DNA from: Geosporobacter ferrireducens
Lineage (GTDB): Bacteria > Bacillota > Clostridia > Peptostreptococcales > Thermotaleaceae
Length of the DNA: 64,000 nucleotides
Direction of reading: 5' to 3'
Assembly (NCBI RefSeq): GCF_001750685.1
Contig: NZ_CP017269.1
Location: forward strand, 62,001 to 126,000
Of the stretch, positions 26,222 to 35,620 are shown piece by piece. The translations under genes were made by a program, and so were the position numbers. Under the pieces are notes generated by a model. That model searched no databases. It saw only the letters and a program-made list of their open reading frames with translations, and was not told where the DNA came from. Within the stretch, counting starts at the first letter, position 1; every line of letters starts with the position of its first letter.

Positions 26222-26485
26222 TTTAAATAATTTCTTATTAATTTCTTAAGTTTTCCTTATGAGTGCGTTATTTTTTAAGTACTTCCCGTAAATCGTGAAT
26301 GCATCAATGATATGATACTGCTCAGTCTGGCAATTACCTGTAGCTCCTGCGGTAACCAAAATATATCAGTTCTAATCTCCCCTGACCTCTGCTCAAAACA
26401 TTTTATAAAATCATTTTTCGACTTTTTATTGTCGCTACTATGATATAGTAGATATAAATCTAAAAATAGGCTGAAGGTGATATAC

Positions 26486-27262
26486 ATGGAATTATTTAAC
26501 GAAATTGAAACATTAGATTGTATCTTAGACCTTTCAAGAGATATTGTTGGAGTGAAATTTATATTTACTGAAGAAGAATTTGAACATATCAATGTAGAAC
26601 AAGTTAAGTTTAAAATGTCTTATTGTAATACAGTAAGACTTGCTTCACAAGGAAGAAGTTTTAAAGCAAATTTGAATCATTTTTTTTGCAAAGCATCTGC
26701 AAGGGCTTTAGGATTAATGGATGTAAATGATGAAATCATATCAGGCAGACTATACTACTCGTTTAAAATGTATAACAGCGTTGGCATTGCAAAAGAAGTT
26801 CAAAAAAACGTAACCTATATTGACCATAAAATTTATGGTATTGTTGTGAAACCACTTCAATGCTTTGAAGAAGAAGCTGATGTTGTTATAATGATTGTTA
26901 ATCCTTATCAGGCCATGAGGATAGTACAGGGTTATTCATACCATTATGGTATTGCTAAAAACATTAAACTTACCGGTAATCAGGGACTGTGCTCGGAATG
27001 CACTGCTACCCCATATGAAAATAATGACTTGAATATATCACTTTTATGTGCAAATACAAGACTTGCAGCTAAATGGAATGACAATGAAATGGGAGTTGGC
27101 ATGCCTTTTCATATGTTTTCTACAATAGCAAAAGGGATTATTCAGACCTTGAATCCAAGCGAGCCTAATAGTAGAAAGAGAAAAATAACAGAATATGCTA
27201 AGGAAAAAGAAATAGATATAGATGTAGAATTGGGAACAAGTTATTATCGAAGTGGTAAATAG
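26486..27262 (+). CDS. DUF169 family protein
   Basis: A soluble 258-residue protein that resembles the DUF169 family, found in many anaerobes and methanogens: VGVKFIFTEEEFEH near the start, a central LNHFFCKASARALGL segment with a cysteine, and ECTATPYENNDLNISLLCANTRLAAKW near the end. Its biochemical function is unknown. The ATG at 26486 is chosen because GAAGGTG lies seven bases upstream. It is monocistronic, with a possible promoter TTCGAC, 16 bases, TATGAT. Confidence 0.78.
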   Translation: MELFNEIETLDCILDLSRDIVGVKFIFTEEEFEHINVEQVKFKMSYCNTVRLASQGRSFKANLNHFFCKASARALGLMDVNDEIISGRLYYSFKMYNSVGIAKEVQKNVTYIDHKIYGIVVKPLQCFEEEADVVIMIVNPYQAMRIVQGYSYHYGIAKNIKLTGNQGLCSECTATPYENNDLNISLLCANTRLAAKWNDNEMGVGMPFHMFSTIAKGIIQTLNPSEPNSRKRKITEYAKEKEIDIDVELGTSYYRSGK

Positions 27263-27341
27263 GGCTGGATACCTGGTTATCTTCCATAAAATAGATCACT
27301 CCTTGATATATATTTTATCATAAGTAGTGTCATAATATTGT

Positions 27342-27360
27342 TTTGTAACTTCTTTGTAAC
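27342..27360 (+). promoter_or_regulatory. 11-bp-spaced direct repeat, possible response-regulator site
   Basis: TTTGTAAC occurs twice with starts 11 bases apart, 63 bp before the secreted-protein gene. OmpR/PhoB-family regulators commonly bind direct repeats of this spacing, and two such regulators are encoded nearby. A similar pair lies upstream of the regulator at 36718. Confidence 0.5.
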
Positions 27361-27422
27361 GACTTGTTTTTTTATGGCATATAAAATTGATAATATAAAA
27401 TACATATCAAGGAGGAACCTCA

Positions 27423-28271
27423 ATGGATAGGGAAAAAATTTCAAAAGCAGCTGCTGCTCTGCTACTGGCAGGTGCTATCGCACTAAGCGCATCCAATTTA
27501 ACGCGGGCGCAAGCAGCTGAGAATAAATATCAAATCGGTAACAGGTTTTCAAATAAAGCATTAAATACTACAGAAAATACTTATATTATTGACTATCAAT
27601 CGGCAGATGTTACGGGGGACAATGAAGCGGATCATATCCTGCTGATAGGTGATAAGCTGAATAGTAAAGATGATATTTATGCTGAAAATCTAAGGATTAT
27701 CGTTCAGGATGGTAAATCTAAAATATACTCAGAAGCTACATGCGAAAACCTGTCAGGTTATGAAGGCACCCTTTTTTTAGGGGATTTTGATGGAGACAAA
27801 ATAAAAGATGTAATGCTATCCGCAGCAACTGGTGGGAGCGGCGGAATTATTCAACATTTAATCGCTTCTTTTAAGGATAATACTTCTATAGTTATATTTG
27901 GGGAAAAGGATAATTATGGAGCAACCATTGACGGAAAATATATAGATGGATTTCTGGCAGAAATAGAATTTATCCATCTGGGTAAGACTATCCGATTGGA
28001 TTTGAGTTCCAGCAAAGATGCATATATCGATTTGGGTATTTATGATAAAGACGGGAAACTACTATCAGAAACAATCCCCTATGCCATACCCTTTTCAAAA
28101 CTAAGTCCTATTGACTATAATGGAGATGGTACTTATGAAATCTGCGGTTATCAGCGGATCATTGGCTCTTGCAATGCGGACACAATCTCTGAAGTAGAAT
28201 CCCTATGGAAATACGAGAATGAAAAATGGAAAATAAGTGGACTTCAATACTCAACCTTTCTTATAAAATAA
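27423..28271 (+). CDS. Secreted protein with FG-GAP/VCBS-like repeats
   Basis: A 282-residue protein with a signal peptide (AAAALLLAGAIALSASNLTR, cleaved after QAA). Several DxDxD-type calcium-binding turns follow, such as DVTGDNEADHILL, DFDGDKIKDVML and DYNGDGTYEICG, spaced as in FG-GAP/VCBS propeller proteins. No catalytic motif is visible. AAGGAGG precedes the ATG. It is convergent with the lipoprotein/two-component operon and may belong to its envelope-stress theme (inference). Confidence 0.75.
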   Translation: MDREKISKAAAALLLAGAIALSASNLTRAQAAENKYQIGNRFSNKALNTTENTYIIDYQSADVTGDNEADHILLIGDKLNSKDDIYAENLRIIVQDGKSKIYSEATCENLSGYEGTLFLGDFDGDKIKDVMLSAATGGSGGIIQHLIASFKDNTSIVIFGEKDNYGATIDGKYIDGFLAEIEFIHLGKTIRLDLSSSKDAYIDLGIYDKDGKLLSETIPYAIPFSKLSPIDYNGDGTYEICGYQRIIGSCNADTISEVESLWKYENEKWKISGLQYSTFLIK

Positions 28272-28299
28272 TCATTTATGCTGTCTTAGACTAAAGCTT

Positions 28300-28490
28300 T
28301 TAGAACAGTTCATGGATAAATACCTCTATGACTTTTTTACTTGGAGGAAATAAATCGGTAATTTCTTTTATTTCCTCTACTTTTACCCATTTATACAGAC
28401 TATTATTATTTCCCAGCTGAGACAACTTAATGGAATGTTGCAAGTCTTCTTCCCCTAAAGAATTTTGAAGATAATTGCCATAAAATCTTT
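28300..28490 (-). other. Possible frameshifted C-terminal extension of the lipoprotein gene
   Basis: Directly after the stop of the 505-residue lipoprotein, the -1 frame is open for about 63 codons with protein-like composition (SLYKWVKVEEIKEITDLF, KKVIEVFIHELF), ending in TAA. The junction reads ACGCCCTAAAAAG; one extra C or a -1 shift there would fuse the two frames. It has no start codon or ribosome binding site of its own. It may be a mutation, a sequencing error or an unrelated open frame. Confidence 0.45.
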
Positions 28491-30008
28491 TTAGGGCGTA
28501 TTTACACTCATAAAGGTCTGTTCCCAGTTTTCCACATAGGAACCGGTGGCCCATTCGGCCATAATGATCGTTTCTCCCTTTTCGAGTGCGATTTTACCCA
28601 AAGGATTGCTTTGAAGCTGACCATTGTCAATGCCATAAACCATAATTTCTGATTTTGTAACCACCAATGCAATATCTTTGTTTGGAGAAGTATATACATC
28701 AATGGTTCCTGGTATTTTATCCTTAATTTGTGTCCACGGGACAGATAGTTCATCATAAAACACCAGTTTTAGAGAAGGGATTAAGTTGATATTGTAATCC
28801 ACAAAATGAATATCCTCCCCTTCAAAATAGCTGACTCTCCCTTTGTAAAACCAATGTCCCATCTTTCTCTCTAACCCAAAGTTTTCCTCCAGCCTCGCCG
28901 CATCCATAATCTTCTGATTACGAAGTTTTCGGTCTTGAAGCACTCTCTGTCTGCCTGCTTCCATGGAAGAGATCCCCTCTTCCCCTGCCAAATCTCTGAT
29001 TGTAACACCTCTTTTATTAGACAGGTTATCTATCGGCACGATCTGTAATCTGCTTTCCTTCCATTTCCCGCTGCTGCCTTTATAGCTTCCAACGCCTGCG
29101 GTTTCAATAGATACATAGTCATTGCCTACATAATTTATCTGTCTGCTGATCCCTCCTGTTTTATCCGGCTCTCTCTGCAGTGCTGTTTCAAAATCCCAAG
29201 TGCTATTGGTTTTATCTGTTGCCACATTATAGGCTAAAAGAAAATCTTCAGCCCAATCGCCTTCCATTTCTCTCTGGACTTCCATTTTCCAGAAACCGCT
29301 TTTCCTTGGAAAAAAAATATCCTTAGTCTCTAGAATCGGATGCAGTTCCTTGTTCTTTGCTGCAATCCATAGCGTTCTATATCGATACTTAGGCACAGGA
29401 TCTCCATTTTCTTCTAAAGCCCGAAGTCCTACCAAAACTCCTGTCCGAGTCAAATTATCTTCACGGTAATTGACAATATTTAAGCTCTGTGCACGATTCT
29501 TCTCTTCGTCAGTATTCAGTACTATATGGGTCGTTTCATCAGAAATTTTTTCCAGGTAAAAACTATAGTTATGAATTTCTAATACCAGCTTATCTGCATC
29601 TAACCTCAGAATTTCGCAAAAATACTTATCTTGATCAGTTATAGTAATCACATCTATTTCTTTAGAAGGCAGCGCTATATTTTTAGGTATAGACCTTCGA
29701 CTGTATAAAAGATACTCTTCTCCGTCTACTCTCTTTATTTTATAGCGAGGCTCTTTTAATAAATACTCTCCTAACACCATGTAATCCGGAGTAAATTGCA
29801 CAGTTTTCTCCAACCATGCTTCTTCTACAGTCACTGAATCTTTAGCTGCGGTCTTCAAAACTTCAATAATCTTCCAGGTTCCGCCTACCGGTATTTGCTG
29901 ATTCTTCGGTGCCGTAAGCATTTGTACGGAATTAGTAGTTATGTTAACACAACCGGTAACATATAGGGTTATCAGCGTTAATAAAATAATCAGCCTAATC
30001 TTTTTCAT
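28491..30008 (-). CDS. Lipoprotein of unknown function in a two-component operon
   Basis: A 505-residue exported lipoprotein (lipobox LYVTGC, lipid on Cys20). I do not recognise its family. It has WKIIEVL and FTPDYMVLGEYLL-type segments, many aromatic beta-strand patterns and a WKMEVQREMEGDWAEDFLLAY stretch, suggesting a propeller-like or YycH-like sensor fold. It is cotranscribed with the histidine kinase and response regulator upstream, starting directly after the kinase stop, so it may modulate the kinase from the outside. The true C-terminus is uncertain (see the adjacent open frame). Confidence 0.75.
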   Translation of the reverse strand: MKKIRLIILLTLITLYVTGCVNITTNSVQMLTAPKNQQIPVGGTWKIIEVLKTAAKDSVTVEEAWLEKTVQFTPDYMVLGEYLLKEPRYKIKRVDGEEYLLYSRRSIPKNIALPSKEIDVITITDQDKYFCEILRLDADKLVLEIHNYSFYLEKISDETTHIVLNTDEEKNRAQSLNIVNYREDNLTRTGVLVGLRALEENGDPVPKYRYRTLWIAAKNKELHPILETKDIFFPRKSGFWKMEVQREMEGDWAEDFLLAYNVATDKTNSTWDFETALQREPDKTGGISRQINYVGNDYVSIETAGVGSYKGSSGKWKESRLQIVPIDNLSNKRGVTIRDLAGEEGISSMEAGRQRVLQDRKLRNQKIMDAARLEENFGLERKMGHWFYKGRVSYFEGEDIHFVDYNINLIPSLKLVFYDELSVPWTQIKDKIPGTIDVYTSPNKDIALVVTKSEIMVYGIDNGQLQSNPLGKIALEKGETIIMAEWATGSYVENWEQTFMSVNTP

Positions 30009-31400
30009 TTATTCACGCTCCTGCAATGGCAATATTATTGCAACTTCTGTACCCACATTCAGTTTGCTGGTGATTTCCAATTTCCCGTTCATTCGTTTTA
30101 TTATTTCATCACAAATGGATAAACCTATTCCATTTTTGGATTTACTGGATTTCCCTTTATAAAACTTTTCCTTTATCTTTGGAAGTTCTTCTTCAGGAAT
30201 ACCGCATCCCGTATCTCGTATATGAAATAGAAATTGACCATCTTCATAGGAAGTCTCCAGCCTTATCCTTCCCTCTGGAGATGTAAACTTGAATGCATTG
30301 TCCAATATATTAATAAATACCTGCTTCAATCTGTTCTCATCAGAATAAGTTATTGGTAATCCCTTCGGATATACAATCTGAAAGTCAATTTGATCTCTTA
30401 TAGCACGAGGGGTTAACTGCTTTCTGATGTGTTCCAGAATTCCAGTTATATCGACTGGCTGCTTCTCTAGGGTTATTTTTCCTGAAACAAACTTTGAAAA
30501 ATCTAAGAGTTCCTCAACCATATGGGTCAGACGATCACTTTCCTTTTCTATAATCTCCAGGCCGTCTGTCAGCATTTCCCGATCCTCATATCCTTGCTTT
30601 AGCGTAACCGCCCAACCCTTGATAGAGGTTAGCGGCGTTCTCAGTTCATGGGAAACCGATGAAATGAAGTCATTTTTCAATTCCTCTTTCTTAAGAATTT
30701 CGCTGGCCATGTAGTTTAATGTGTCGGAGAGCTTGCCGATTTCATCATCGACTCTTTTCTGGCTCTTGGTCTTAAAATCACCTAAAGCCATCTTCTCAGC
30801 TGCCGCAGTGACTTCCTGCAGCGGGTCTACAATGGTACTTGCCAGAAAAATGCTGACAAATCCAGAAATCACGATTACTAAGGCGCCAAAGGCCATAAAG
30901 ACTGTAGCTATTTTCCGAATATCCTTATTCACTTCTTTTAAAGAAGTAATAAAACGTAGTACACCTACAATTTCTTCTCCAGAATACAGCGGATAGGATA
31001 CGGCCATCACTTTTTCATTGTCATATTCTACTTTACCCATCCATTTTCCCGTCTGTCCTTGAAGCGCTTTATTCACATCCTCCATACCAACCACATTAGC
31101 AGGGATGATCCCAATGGAATCCATTAGAACATTTCCATCTGTATCAATAATCTCCACTTGCGCAGAGGTCTGCTTCCAAAAGGTATCCACATTGTTCAGC
31201 ACATTTTCATGAAGAGTAGCATCAGCAAAATATCGATGATAAAGATCGGTAGATACCTTGATTTGATTATGCAGGCTATCCTCCAGGTTTTTATAATAAT
31301 TTTGTTTAACATTATTGATCAGGAAAATTTCCAGCGTAACAACGGTGATGATGATAATAAACATAAAGTAAAATACCAATCTTTTGCGAATACTTTTCAT
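30009..31400 (-). CDS. Sensor histidine kinase (PhoR/ResE-like)
   Basis: A 463-residue membrane kinase. Helix 1 lies near residues 7-28, then an extracytoplasmic sensor domain to about 165, helix 2 (about 165-190), HAMP (about 190-240), HisKA with FISSVSHELRTPLTSIKGWA (phosphorylated His), and HATPase with the N box (FINILDNAFKF), G1 (DTGCGIP) and G2 (GIGLSICDEI). The sensor domain resembles the PAS-like fold of PhoR/ResE kinases. It is encoded between its regulator and the lipoprotein with no spacing. Confidence 0.93.
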   Translation of the reverse strand: MKSIRKRLVFYFMFIIIITVVTLEIFLINNVKQNYYKNLEDSLHNQIKVSTDLYHRYFADATLHENVLNNVDTFWKQTSAQVEIIDTDGNVLMDSIGIIPANVVGMEDVNKALQGQTGKWMGKVEYDNEKVMAVSYPLYSGEEIVGVLRFITSLKEVNKDIRKIATVFMAFGALVIVISGFVSIFLASTIVDPLQEVTAAAEKMALGDFKTKSQKRVDDEIGKLSDTLNYMASEILKKEELKNDFISSVSHELRTPLTSIKGWAVTLKQGYEDREMLTDGLEIIEKESDRLTHMVEELLDFSKFVSGKITLEKQPVDITGILEHIRKQLTPRAIRDQIDFQIVYPKGLPITYSDENRLKQVFINILDNAFKFTSPEGRIRLETSYEDGQFLFHIRDTGCGIPEEELPKIKEKFYKGKSSKSKNGIGLSICDEIIKRMNGKLEITSKLNVGTEVAIILPLQERE

Positions 31401-32102
31401 TTATTGATCCCTCCGCAGCCTATAGCCAAATCCCCAAACCGTTTCAATATATTGAGGATCTGAAGGATTATCCTCGATTTTTTCCCGAAGCCTTCGTATA
31501 TGCACATCTACTGTCTTCATATCTCCAAAATAGTTTTCACCCCATACCAGATTCAGTATATCATCACGGCTATAAGCCTTGCCAGGGTTTTTCATCAGTA
31601 CTTTCATGATTGCAAACTCTGTTGGCGTCAATTCTATTTCTATATTTTTCTTATAAAACCGTTGTCCATCCAAATCCAATTTAAGACCTGCAAATGAGAT
31701 CCATTGATCCCGTATAACAGCTACCTTTTGCATTTTTCTCAGGTTTGCACGTATCCTCGCTATGAGTTCCAATGGATTAAATGGCTTGATCATATAATCA
31801 TCTGCCCCTAACTCTAAACCCATAATCTTATCCATATCCTGGCTCCGGGCAGTCAGCATAATGATTACTGCATTAGGCATTTTCTCTCTAATTTGCGTGC
31901 ATACCTCAAAGCCATCTATTCCCGGCAGCATGACATCGAGGATAATCACAGCAGGTTGAAATATTTTGACCATCTCTATGGCCGCTTCCCCCGAATCAGC
32001 TTCCACTACCGCAAAGCCCTCTCTGTTTAAATTAATAGATATAAATTTCCTTATAGAAGCTTCATCTTCTACCACCAGTACATTTATTTTTTCTTCTTCC
32101 AT
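31401..32102 (-). CDS. OmpR/PhoB-family response regulator
   Basis: About 233 residues. The receiver domain has acidic residues (VVEDE), the phospho-acceptor Asp in VIILDVMLPGIDG, Thr in IIMLTAR and Lys in DDYMIKPF. A winged-helix DNA-binding domain follows, ending YIETVWGFGYRLR. It is the first gene of the regulator-kinase-lipoprotein operon. I place the start at the ATG at 32102, behind GGAG; the GTG three codons earlier is the alternative. Confidence 0.95.
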   Translation of the reverse strand: MEEEKINVLVVEDEASIRKFISINLNREGFAVVEADSGEAAIEMVKIFQPAVIILDVMLPGIDGFEVCTQIREKMPNAVIIMLTARSQDMDKIMGLELGADDYMIKPFNPLELIARIRANLRKMQKVAVIRDQWISFAGLKLDLDGQRFYKKNIEIELTPTEFAIMKVLMKNPGKAYSRDDILNLVWGENYFGDMKTVDVHIRRLREKIEDNPSDPQYIETVWGFGYRLRRDQ

Positions 32103-32313
32103 GTCAATCACTCCATCTCTATACTTAATTGGTATTGTACTATAGTTTTATTTTTAGGGCTACCAAAAATTTTTCCCAATCCTAAAAGAAAAATTGGTAA
32201 AAATCTCTTAACCTTTTCGTAAACTTTTTTAATAAATTTGTAAATCAATGTCGACTGAAACATTGTAGCATAGAAGTATCGAATCCAAACGAAACAGAAT
32301 AGGAGGACATGCT

Positions 32314-33138
32314 ATGCACCGCTATATCAAAACAACCCTTCTGATCTCCCTGCTGTTCCTGATGCTCATCCCCCTTACAGGGTTTGGCGGACACCTGGCT
32401 AATATTTCGGCCGACAGAACGGTAGAAGCTTCATCTATTGAAAAAAATCAGGACATAGAAATTCCCGTCGAACCGGAGACGAATGAAGAAACACCTGAGC
32501 CCTCCGATATTCAGGATCTAGATGCCGCGGAGGATGTAGAAAAGAAAATTGCCTATTTAACCTTTGACGATGGTCCATCGTCAAATATAACGCCTCAAAT
32601 TCTAGATACTTTGGATCGCTATCAGATAAAAGCAACTTTTTTTGTAGTGGGAAAAATGGCAGAAACCCATCCGCATATTTTAAAAAGAATTCATGAAGAA
32701 GGCCATTTTGTCAGCAATCATTCTTATTCCCATGATTATAAAAAAATCTATGCAAGTCCTGCCGCTTTTATTGAAGATATTAAAAAATGTGATGAGGTAT
32801 TGGCATCAATTTTAGGAGAAAGTTATACATCAAAAATTATCCGTTTTCCTGCAGGCTCCTTTGGTAAAAAAAAGCAGCTCATTCGGGAAGCTGTTAAAGA
32901 CCATGGTTATGAGTATTTAGACTGGAACGCACTTAACGGAGATGCAGAAGCCTTGCATGTATCCACTGAAAAGTTAGTGGACAGGATTGTAGAAACTACC
33001 CAAGGCCGTGATCAGGCAGTGATACTGATGCATGATTCCAATACCAAGCATACAACTGCAGAAGCATTACCTGCAATCCTTGATTACCTTCAAGTCCAAG
33101 GCTATGTTTTTAAGACGCTGGAAGATTATACTTTTTAA
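32314..33138 (+). CDS. Secreted polysaccharide deacetylase (NodB domain)
   Basis: A 274-residue exported protein with a signal peptide or anchor (residues 1-25), an acidic linker (NEETPEPSD) and a NodB domain. Catalytic motifs are TFDDGPSS (Asp base and metal Asp), HSYSHDY (metal histidines), RFPAGSFG, DWNALNGD and ILMHD. It probably N-deacetylates peptidoglycan or secondary wall polymer glycans outside the membrane, which gives lysozyme resistance in relatives. It is followed 15 bp later by an LCP gene, forming a wall-modification pair. Confidence 0.92.
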   Translation: MHRYIKTTLLISLLFLMLIPLTGFGGHLANISADRTVEASSIEKNQDIEIPVEPETNEETPEPSDIQDLDAAEDVEKKIAYLTFDDGPSSNITPQILDTLDRYQIKATFFVVGKMAETHPHILKRIHEEGHFVSNHSYSHDYKKIYASPAAFIEDIKKCDEVLASILGESYTSKIIRFPAGSFGKKKQLIREAVKDHGYEYLDWNALNGDAEALHVSTEKLVDRIVETTQGRDQAVILMHDSNTKHTTAEALPAILDYLQVQGYVFKTLEDYTF

Positions 33139-33153
33139 AATGGAGGATAAAAA

Positions 33154-34122
33154 ATGAAGGGCAAAGTTATTCTGATACTACTGTTATTTATTGTTCTTTT
33201 TCTTGCGGGCACCTATACATATTCTTTCCGGGAGCCTCCCGGTGAAAAGAATACGGAAAGCCAGCATACGTCTCCTCCTTCTCAAGAAGCTACAGAAGAA
33301 AAAAATAATAAAGTTATGAATATAGCGCTTTTCGGCATTGATACAGGCCGCGAAAAACACGAAGCTGCCCATTCCGATGCCATCATGATTGTTACAGTCG
33401 ATCATATCTATAAAAAAATAAAACTTTCTTCACTAATGCGGGACACCTATGTGGATATTGCGGGACGGGGCAAAACAAAGCTTAACATGGCCTATGCCAT
33501 CGGTGGCCCTGAGCTTGCCGTTAGGACGATCAATGAAAATTTCAATATGGATATCCAGCATTATGCTACTGTGGATTTTGTAGGGCTGTCCAAAATTGTC
33601 GATGCCTTAGATGGGGTGGAAGTTGATATAAAGCGTAATGAAATACAGGAAATTAACAAATATATGGAGGAAGTTGCCAAAATCAAAAAAGAAAAACCCA
33701 CACCCCTCCAAAAACCCGGCAAACAGTTGTTAAACGGCAATCAAGCTGTTGCTTATGCCCGAATCAGAAACGTAGGTGAAGGGGATTTTGACAGATCCGA
33801 ACGGCAAAAAAATGTCCTAACCGCACTGGTACAAAAAATTCAAGAGCGGGATATTTCCAAATATCCTCAATTTGCCGCATCCCTTCTGCCCTATGTACAA
33901 ACAAATATGTCCGGGACAGATATTATCCATTTAGGCGTTGACCTGTACAAGCTTGGCATTTCTGATATGGATTGGTATAGATTTCCTCTGTATGGATACT
34001 GTAAAGGAGAGATCATCAATAAAGTATGGTATCTAACTACGGACCTTCAGGTTACATCGGATCATTTATATCAATATATTTACAATGATATTAAGATCGA
34101 ACCTTTAAAAAGCTCTTTTTAA
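33154..34122 (+). CDS. LytR-CpsA-Psr (LCP) family wall-polymer ligase
   Basis: A 322-residue bitopic membrane protein: N-terminal anchor (about residues 5-25), a low-complexity linker, then the LCP domain. Conserved features are IALFGIDTGR, the Asp of HSDAIMIVTVD, arginines in SLMRDTYVDI, KLNMAYAIGGPELAV and AYARIRNVGEGDFDRSERQKN. LCP enzymes transfer undecaprenyl-linked polymers such as teichoic acid or S-layer-anchoring polysaccharide to peptidoglycan. That could provide the wall polymer bound by the PilO SLH repeats (inference). Confidence 0.93.
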   Translation: MKGKVILILLLFIVLFLAGTYTYSFREPPGEKNTESQHTSPPSQEATEEKNNKVMNIALFGIDTGREKHEAAHSDAIMIVTVDHIYKKIKLSSLMRDTYVDIAGRGKTKLNMAYAIGGPELAVRTINENFNMDIQHYATVDFVGLSKIVDALDGVEVDIKRNEIQEINKYMEEVAKIKKEKPTPLQKPGKQLLNGNQAVAYARIRNVGEGDFDRSERQKNVLTALVQKIQERDISKYPQFAASLLPYVQTNMSGTDIIHLGVDLYKLGISDMDWYRFPLYGYCKGEIINKVWYLTTDLQVTSDHLYQYIYNDIKIEPLKSSF

Positions 34123-34143
34123 AAATTATTCAACCGCATAGAT

Positions 34144-34328
34144 GGAGCCGCCGTCAACAGGTTAATATTCACCAATTGATAGCGGCTCCCCGTGTATTTC
34201 ATCCACAAAGCCCCTCGTATAAATTTCTGCAGATCGCAAATCATACAATTATTAGTTTTAATGATCATAAGGGTGTCTTGCTGCCCGCACATTCGACATT
34301 ATTTTCTCCATCAAATGATAACCCTTAT
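34144..34328. repeat. Inverted repeats in the 320-bp gap before uvsE
   Basis: GGAGCCGC/GCGGCTCC (34144-34151 with 34182-34189) could terminate the LCP transcript, although the T-run is poor. ATAAGGGT/ACCCTTAT (34267-34274 with 34321-34328) lies nearer uvsE. I see no clear promoter and no other feature between 34123 and 34442. Confidence 0.45.
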
Positions 34329-34442
34329 CATATGATATGATGCTGTTTTTGTCTTTTTAAGGGTCTGTTATAGATATCTAGTAGAATATTATTGTCGAAC
34401 CAGGTAAACTGCATAAGCTCCCAAAGAAAGGAATGATTTATC

Positions 34443-35408
34443 ATGATCATTCGTCTCGGTTATGTTGCAATTTCTTTGTCTTTGCATGAAGCTTCACCTA
34501 ATAAAACCATTACTTATAAAAGCTATGAAAAACTGAAAGATGATGAATCAAAACTCTACCGGCTCAAGGACTTGGTAAAAGAAAATCTGGCGAATACAAA
34601 AAGAATTCTGATTCATAACCAGGTTCACGATATAAAGGTCTACCGCTTTACTTCAAAACTGATTCCCTTAGCCACTCATCCAGATGTGATTCAGTGGGAT
34701 TATACAAAAGCCTTTGAGCAAGAACTGCTGGATATTGGCAGCTATTCTAAGCAGCATCAGCTAAGAGTAAGTGCCCATCCGGATCACTTTACACTACTGA
34801 ATAGCCCAAAAGAAAATATTCTTGCTTCTTCCCTCAGAGATCTTAAGTATCATGTTAATTTATTTGAGGGAATGAATTTATCTGAAAAAGAAGCTAAGCT
34901 CGTACTCCACGTCGGAGGAATCTACGACAGCAAATCCAAAGCAATTGAACGTTTTAAGACTAATTTTGTCAAGCTTCCGCCGTCGATCCGCAATCGAATT
35001 GTATTGGAAAATGATGATAAGGTTTATACTGCTCGTGATGCATTATCTATCTGCAAAGACCTGGGCATCCCTATGGTACTGGACATCCATCACCACTGGT
35101 GCAATAATAATGGAGAAAATTTGTCCCAGCTGCTGGGAGATATCTTTAAGACCTGGGATAATGAAATTTACCCTCCGAAAATTCATGTATCCAGTCCTAA
35201 ACCAGGCAAAAATATCCGTGCCCATGCAGATGATGTTGATGTGAATTTCTTTTATCATTTTCTGCAGCAGGCTAAAACCTGTAACCGGAACTTTGATGCC
35301 ATGCTTGAGGCAAAAAATAAAGATATTGCTTTGTTCAATTTAGTAGAACAGTTGAAAGCTTACAGCAATATCGAAATGGTAGATGGAGCGTCTTTCATAT
35401 ATCATTAA
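34443..35408 (+). CDS. uvsE: UV damage endonuclease
   Basis: A 321-residue TIM-barrel endonuclease that nicks DNA 5' to cyclobutane dimers and (6-4) photoproducts, an alternative to UvrABC. The start (IIRLGYVAISLSL) and the metal-binding barrel motifs are typical: RVSAHPDHFTLL, LVLHVGGIYDSK, RIVLENDDKVY, VLDIHHHWCN, and HVSSPKPG with HADDVDVNFF. AAAGAAAGGA precedes the ATG. It is monocistronic. Confidence 0.93.
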   Translation: MIIRLGYVAISLSLHEASPNKTITYKSYEKLKDDESKLYRLKDLVKENLANTKRILIHNQVHDIKVYRFTSKLIPLATHPDVIQWDYTKAFEQELLDIGSYSKQHQLRVSAHPDHFTLLNSPKENILASSLRDLKYHVNLFEGMNLSEKEAKLVLHVGGIYDSKSKAIERFKTNFVKLPPSIRNRIVLENDDKVYTARDALSICKDLGIPMVLDIHHHWCNNNGENLSQLLGDIFKTWDNEIYPPKIHVSSPKPGKNIRAHADDVDVNFFYHFLQQAKTCNRNFDAMLEAKNKDIALFNLVEQLKAYSNIEMVDGASFIYH

Positions 35409-35531
35409 TGTGGGTTCACCGTTCAAGCATGGTACTGACGCTGACTTCCCCGCATATAAGAAATATTCCAGTTGGAATCATGCTTCCTACACCTCCGGAA
35501 AGATCTTTAAACTCGAACACTTCACTACAAT

Positions 35532-35569
35532 CAAAAAACCAAAGGCATCATCCATCGATAATGCCTTTG
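35532..35569 (-). terminator. Intrinsic terminator of the repeat-protein gene
   Basis: CAAAGGCAT pairs with ATGCCTTTG over 12 bases. On the minus strand it is followed by GGTTTTTT, so it mainly serves the gene ending at 35621; a weaker T-rich stretch on the other strand could also end uvsE transcripts. Confidence 0.8.
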
Positions 35570-35620
35570 ATTTTCTAATCGGTATTACAATGTGTTCATC
35601 ATTGATTCACCTTTTCAAAT

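Noticed and set aside
26275..26592. 105-codon minus-strand open frame across the DUF169 start
   Set aside because: It covers the likely promoter and start of the DUF169 gene on the other strand and has no protein-like features.
34945..35258. Overlapping frames opposite or within uvsE
   Set aside because: They are alternative-frame shadows of a well-conserved endonuclease.
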